Below, piece after piece: positions 59,701 through 64,000 of a stretch of 64,000 bases of DNA. Under the pieces are notes generated by a model. That model had not been told where the DNA came from, ran no database searches, and saw only the letters and a program-made list of their open reading frames with translations. A program made the translations under genes and the position numbers. This DNA comes from Xestospongia bergquistia. Its lineage: Eukaryota; Porifera; Demospongiae; Haplosclerida; Petrosiidae. Each line of letters begins with the position of its first letter. The first letter of the stretch is position 1. Location of the stretch: NCBI GenBank assembly GCA_963965975.1, contig OZ014424.1:3906001-3970000 (forward strand). Reading direction: 5' to 3'.

Positions 59701-62700
59701 TATAGCTGGATGTTATTTTAGACCCGAGCTGAGTAGAAAAATATGAGTATTGCAAACATTCACTTATATAACAAATGAATAATTATATGTAGTCATAATG
59801 GTTATATCCATATTTTATCAAGTAAAGTAGTGTGTGTAGTTAATGCCAGGAATTTATACTTAAACTTCACTGAAAATATGTTCTATGAAAATGGATTAGT
59901 TTTGTGACTATTCACTATAATATAGCAATGCAATATTTTTTTGGAATGAATACTATTTTGATTGGTCAAGCTAAAAGAATTCTTTTGATTATTGTTAAAC
60001 TTTTATCTCCTAGAATAAAGTAATGTCTTTTATGTCTAAAATAACATGTTAAGTTAATATATTACTTATCCTGTTGTGCCTAATGGCCTTTTGTTATTTA
60101 TGAAGACAATGCTTCTCCTAAAATAAATCATTTTTATATCAGAATTTTGTTTCTTTAGCTTGGTCATACTCCACTGATGTTAGCATGTATGCAGGGATAC
60201 CTCAATGTAGCTGAATTTTTGTTAAAGAAAGGAGCAGATGCAACAGTAATTAGTAAAGTGAGATAACACATTATACTTACACAATTTATTACTTTGGGAA
60301 TTGTATCTGTGCAATAGCCTATAAGACAACACAATTATAATTAGCAGTTGCAAGTATAGAGTTCATTAAATAGATAACAAAAGAGATAACACAAATAGGA
60401 ATGTTAATATTCATTACATCATTACTATCATTTTGTTGTGTCTTATTCAAAGTTCAAGAATGGTTATAACCATTTTGTTGTATACAAGACACGTTGTAAC
60501 AAAAATTTTATGGAATAATTCATTTGAAAAGTTAATAGTTCTATTACATTTATAATATTATGCAAAATATTTGAAGTATGTATTCATTTATCCTATTGAA
60601 GTTACAAATTACTATTTTTTTTTCATAAGTATGGTGACACAGTTGCAGCATTAGCTAAAATGAAACCTGAAGCCTTTTCTGAAAAGCTCTTGAATACAAT
60701 TGATCAGGTTGATAATGGTAACAATAGAATATATAGAAGACATCCATTAATTAATTTTTTCATTCTAGATAAAAGCATTCTATTTCGAGCACTTGATGAA
60801 GGCTATGTCGTTTTATTAATTATGAAGTTGCTCTTGATTGGACCTCCTGCAGCTGGCAAGACATCCTTAAAACATCTTCTCTTTAACTGGGATCCCCCTC
60901 ATTATCATCACAGCACAGCTATCGCTGATCGACCAATTAGAGCTGCTGAGAGAGTAGCTACACTTGATGGTGACAAAAGCTGGGAAATGATCACAACAAA
61001 AGAGCTAATGGAAATGTTAGCAGAAGAGATTCGCATTCAAGCAGGTTTAAAGACTACAATAATTCCTGCACTCGTGTCCAATAAGACTGGGCATCAAGAA
61101 AGATCATATACAAGCACAGATTACATGAGCTTAACAGATGATTTCTCTAGTCACACAAGACTAGAAGGTCCTGGTTGGTCTATGAATCAGGAGTCAAATA
61201 ATGAGAATGCACAGACAACATTGTCATCAGATGTCAAAGAAAACCCAATAGTACAAGATGTTGTGGCTCTCCACAAGCAACACCAACAAACAGGTACTAA
61301 AAATAATAATATTATTGTAACAGATGATAGTTCTACTCAACAACAATTTGATGTATCTGATTTTTCTATCATAGGCAATAATGTTGCAGTTCACAGAGCT
61401 AAAAAGAAGAAAACCATTCTAGAACTGTCCAAGGATATTTTTAGTGCAATGAGAGGTACAGCAACACGACAACTCTCTGAATCAACTTGGATCTACATGC
61501 TTGATAGTGGTGGTCAACCACAGTTTGCTGATATCTCTAGGGCCTTTGTGCGTGGTAATACGGTCATTGTCATTGTACATAAGTTGACAGACAGACTATC
61601 AAGTAAGCCAGTTTTTCGCTATTCAATTGATGGTAAACTGCTAAGCCAACCTAAGGAGCTTAGGATGACTAATCTTCAACTCATTACAACATATGTGCGT
61701 TCTATCTCATCAGCTAAGCTTGTAGCTATTGATGGTAATGACACTGAAACATTACCTACATTCATTATCATTGGTACTTATGAAGACCAAATGGGTGGTT
61801 CGCATAGGCTGTTCCAGCAGGAGTCATTAAAAGAAAAGAATGCAAAGCTTATATCAGCTCTACGACAATACAAAGATCAATTAATATTCTATAATGAAGC
61901 TAAGCAAGAGCTTATCGTTCCAGTCAACAACATGTGCTTAGAGAATCGCAATAAGCTGTCATCACGTATTAGAACGTATGTTACTGGACATAAGAAATCA
62001 GTCCTTAAAAAAATTGTTCCAATTCGTTGGTATGTTTTGGAATCTAATGTTAAAGATGAAGGTGATAAAGAGGGTCATGGTATCGTATCACGAGCTCAAT
62101 GTGAAGATATTGGTGAAACACTGGGGATGTCAAAAGTACAAGTTTCAAGTGCTGTCTCTTTTTTTAAATCTCTTTCTGTGTTTTTACATTTTGAATCATG
62201 TTCTCGTGTTATTTTCACAAACCCACAATATTTTTTGGATGCTCTCTCCTCCTTAATTCGTGTGTCATTTGTTGATTTCCCCGAAAAGTTGTTTGAAAAA
62301 GGTGTGATGTTACCACCAGATGCTCATCGAAGACTTCAACATGAAGGCTTGTTTACTGATGATTTGCTAGACCTCATTTCTATACAATTTGTCCCAGGTC
62401 TCTTTGAAAAATCTGATTTCTTGCGTTTGCTAAGTGACTTGTGTATTATTGCTAAAGTTCAACGTGACAAAGATACCTACTACTTTATTCCAAGTGCATT
62501 ATCTCCTAAGCATCTCAGTAACCCTGAAAAAAGAAAGTTTTGCAAAACCTGTGAGCCATTGTGTTTGTCATTTGAACATGAAGTTGTACCACAGGTATAC
62601 ATAAATGGTTTGGTATATACACTATTGATATATTTTGTATTTTAGGGTGTGTTTCCAGCAGTGGTTGTGGGATTGCTAAATAGAAAATTGCCTCCCTGCT

Positions 62701-63637
62701 TTACACTGGAATTTCTCACTGCACAGTTTCCATGTCAGCTACGATATGCTGTAAAATTACATTCCACTCTTGGCTCACTACTTCTAGTCGATACAATGTT
62801 ATGGATGGAAGTATACTGGACTGGCAGAGATGCTGAATGTTCTATGCTGCGATCTGTTGTTATGGCTGCCATTGCTTCATGTGCTGAGCCTTTAGTGTAT
62901 CATGCATCAGCCTTAAAATGCTATCCAGCAATTTTATGCAACCAAGAACATCATTATCAACCAAATATTCTTTCTATGCACCTAGCTCTAGTTGATGTTG
63001 GCAGTGACAATGTCATAGTAGCATCATGTACTGTACAAGATTTAGAACCAATTCAGTTATCACAAAAATATTACAAATGGATGGTAGGATTAGGTAAATG
63101 AACTAATTTAATTAGTTTACTTTTACATTATTAAATGGCTATGTTATACATTTTTAACTTAATAATTTCTCGACTAATGACCTTTCTTTATGATTAGAAG
63201 AAGAAGATTATTCAGTTGCTGGTCCAAAACGACCATATTTAGGTATTGTATTGAACTATTTACATAGGCTACTTACAAGTTATTAAATGGCTGTGTTATA
63301 GATTTTTTATACTTAATTTCTCAAATAATGAGATTTTTATTTTGATTAGATGATGAACAGAGTCTTGACGATTTTCCAGTTGATAGTTCCAAACGACCAC
63401 ATTTAGGTATAAGCAATATATAACTGTGAACATTTAAGTACATAAACTAAACTACATGTATCATTTTTATATTTTATGTGACAATATAGCTATATTAAGT
63501 CCTCATAATACCACATATTTTTGATAGATTTGAAAAATGGTTGTGTATGTTTTCCAAAAAAGAGAAAATATGCACTTGCACAAACAATTTTTGAACAAGT
63601 CATCAAGCAAAATGCAAAAACTTTGACTAACGGTTGA
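47779..63637 (+). CDS. Ankyrin - Roc - COR GTPase (Roco family)
   Basis: Exons: 47,779-47,796; 48,107-48,199; 49,076-49,174; 51,351-51,449; 55,147-55,245; 56,309-56,407; 60,159-60,257; 60,630-62,594; 62,646-63,093; 63,198-63,242; 63,350-63,406; 63,528-63,637. The five 99-nt exons each hold one ankyrin repeat, phase 0. Total about 1076 aa, or 1059 if a 51-nt in-frame intron (60,718-60,768) is removed. The P-loop is GPPAAGKTS (residue about 273) and the switch-II motif is DSGGQ (about 494), separated by a long low-complexity insert. The fourth GTPase motif reads GTYED, where related Roc domains usually have THKD or NKxD. COR follows (WYVLESNVK, VIFTNPQYFLDALS). No kinase or LRR. The tail has PKKRK, a nuclear-signal-like motif. 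Roc-COR proteins dimerise through COR and act as GTP-switched scaffolds; the sponge role is unknown. Confidence 0.8.
49177..49215 (+). other. Hairpin over a splice donor
   Basis: A perfect 11-bp stem (AAGTGTTTAAG with CTTAAACACTT, 17-nt loop) begins at the third base of the intron after the 49,076-49,174 exon, so it includes part of the GTAAGT donor. It might modulate inclusion of that ankyrin exon. Function is speculative. Confidence 0.35.
49700..50230 (+). mobile_element. hAT transposon remnant 4, in an intron of the ankyrin-Roc-COR gene
   Basis: ASNERAFS at about 49,815 is a hAT dimerisation motif, and TAACTAAAACTAACTAAAAC subterminal repeats follow at 50,060-50,200. It is a short dead relic of the family seen at 8,846 and 25,060. 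The remaining intron on either side (49,218-49,700 and 50,230-51,350) is AT-rich with nothing recognised. Confidence 0.55.
52911..53352. mobile_element. MITE-like element with AACCCTCGGCGC ends
   Basis: The inverted termini AACCCTCGGCGC (52,911) and GCGCCGAGGGTT (to 53,352) bound 442 bp. The interior is non-coding with a (GACA)n microsatellite at 53,284-53,309, and the end carries a GC-rich palindrome (GCGCATGCGC). It is clearly less AT-rich at the ends than the surrounding intron. The rest of the intron (51,450-55,146) is unremarkable, apart from the duplicated part after about 54,470. Confidence 0.65.
54470..56407 (+). repeat. Tandem duplication of intron plus ankyrin exon
   Basis: About 54,480-55,245 and about 55,620-56,407 are diverged copies of one block, with a period of 1162 bases. 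Shared intronic cores include AATCACTCTCTAATCA/ATCACTCTCTAATTAG, TAGTACATTGAGTT and TTATTGCTACAG (with TTCATTGCTACAG). Each ends in a 99-nt ankyrin exon. It shows how the repeat number of this gene grew. Confidence 0.7.
57470..59650 (+). mobile_element. TTF-type hAT element in an intron, interrupted by a pogo-like element
   Basis: 57,585-58,039 encodes, with one frame change, a TTF-type zinc-finger start (FPKWKFGKKKKV, LVFCYVCACALRS, KSHETSACHKEAMQV). After the insertion at about 58,262-58,640, 58,780-58,930 holds MCNEFTDSSNREQL-type catalytic-region pieces. 59,025-59,531 holds the C-terminus (PSTNAMSERSFSALRRVK, FNHLLLLHVPK) and an unusual cysteine-containing tail (CRKCKCILTCKFC). A serine run at 57,613 comes from (AGT)n. 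Several stops and frame changes show it is inactive. Exact ends and target duplication are not resolved. The host intron (56,408-60,158) is otherwise unremarkable. Confidence 0.7.
58264..58527 (-). mobile_element. Pogo/Tigger-like (CENP-B-type) DNA-binding fragment inside the hAT element
   Basis: The minus strand from the ATG at 58,527 reads MAERRSYTVEFKLRVVEYAE, then (after a frame change) LVRDWRNKKTKLRELP and KLEEWILEQCLNGIG. This is the N-terminal helix-turn-helix and the start of the CENP-B-type domain of pogo-like transposases. No DDE catalytic part was found, so it is a truncated copy. It interrupts the hAT element, so it arrived later. Confidence 0.65.
60718..60768 (+). other. Possible 51-nt in-frame intron in the ankyrin-Roc-COR gene
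   Basis: GTAACA at 60,718 and a pyrimidine-rich TTTTTTCATTCTAG ending at 60,768 delimit 51 nt, divisible by three and without stops. Removing it leaves the frame and the P-loop intact. The neighbouring intron 62,595-62,645 is also 51 nt, so such short introns are used in this gene. It may be constitutive, alternative or simply coding. Confidence 0.4.
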
Positions 63638-64000
63638 TTAAACTGACACAGATTTTAAGTAACAGCCAGTGTTGTCTTAGTTTTAAATAGTTCTTAATAT
63701 AATGTTGTGATTTAGTTGGTCCAAATTATGATTTACAATTTCTTTTATTTGGTTACCTTAACAACTTTTAATTATTTTAGTTTAAGTTGCAGTTTTGTTC
63801 TATCATCAGTTATTGCTTCTAAGTAAATATGTAAAAATGCATACATGGCTATTTTAATTTCACCTGTACTTGCACATTTAGTAATTAAACTAGTACCATG
63901 CATATTTAGATTGAAATACAGTGAAAACGTCACATTATCGTTTTACTTTTCAACTCTAACTGTAGTCATTTTATTTTTACTTTCATTAATAGACATTGCT
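63638..64000. other. 3' flank of the ankyrin-Roc-COR gene
   Basis: AT-rich 3' UTR and flank. No further exon or polyadenylation hexamer that I would defend, and nothing else recognised up to the window end. Confidence 0.4.

Overview
The window looks like the nuclear genome of a demosponge, and Amphimedon queenslandica or a close relative is the most likely source. It is AT-rich, with short introns inside coding blocks and long transposon-filled introns elsewhere. The genes are of types I associate with sponges: single-exon beta-helix/multi-membrane-span proteins, a Death-domain/ankyrin protein, an ankyrin-Roc-COR protein and a secreted cysteine-rich protein. The species is inferred from gene style, because no database search was possible. 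I saw no tRNA, rRNA, CRISPR array, retrovirus-like element or Polinton.

Region 1 (1-20,100) and region 3 (33,226-42,700) are a degenerate tandem array. The repeated unit is an upstream control module, a large single-exon receptor-like gene, and a relic of a methyltransferase related to tetrapyrrole methylases, closest in motifs to fungal borosin (omphalotin-type) alpha-N-methyltransferases. In two units a fragment of the GPI mannosyltransferase gene PIGM follows on the minus strand. Two receptor genes are intact (929-4672 and 14087-17830). One is a pseudogene (37,254-40,967), one is only a 3' stump (33,226-33,712), and one unit keeps its control module but has lost the gene (10,200-11,545). 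All the methylase copies are broken, and the one at 18,005-19,600 carries a clean internal inversion.

Region 2 (20,100-33,225) holds two minus-strand pseudogenes of a secreted lectin-like protein and an intact four-exon gene (25,810-32,712). The N-terminus of that gene is a hydrophobic signal-like segment running straight into a perfect 2A ribosome-skipping motif. A Death domain, a helical conserved region and about 30 ankyrin repeats follow, 22 of them nearly identical. A coiled-coil exon of a possible centrosomal protein lies broken at 33,050-33,225.

Region 4 (42,700-63,640) contains a decayed tandem duplication, hAT transposon remnants and a complete ankyrin-Roc-COR gene (47,779-63,637). 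Most of its ankyrin repeats sit one per 99-nt exon. Its introns carry a hAT remnant, a MITE, and a TTF-type hAT element with a pogo-like element inside it. Its C-terminus has a duplicated short exon and a PKKRK nuclear-localisation-like motif.

Together the window suggests an innate-immunity or recognition neighbourhood: expanding membrane receptors, a Death-domain/ankyrin adaptor, a Roco GTPase and secreted lectin-like relics, with fast duplication, decay and transposon traffic. The exciting candidates are the 2A-headed Death/ankyrin gene and the repeated borosin-like methyltransferase relics.
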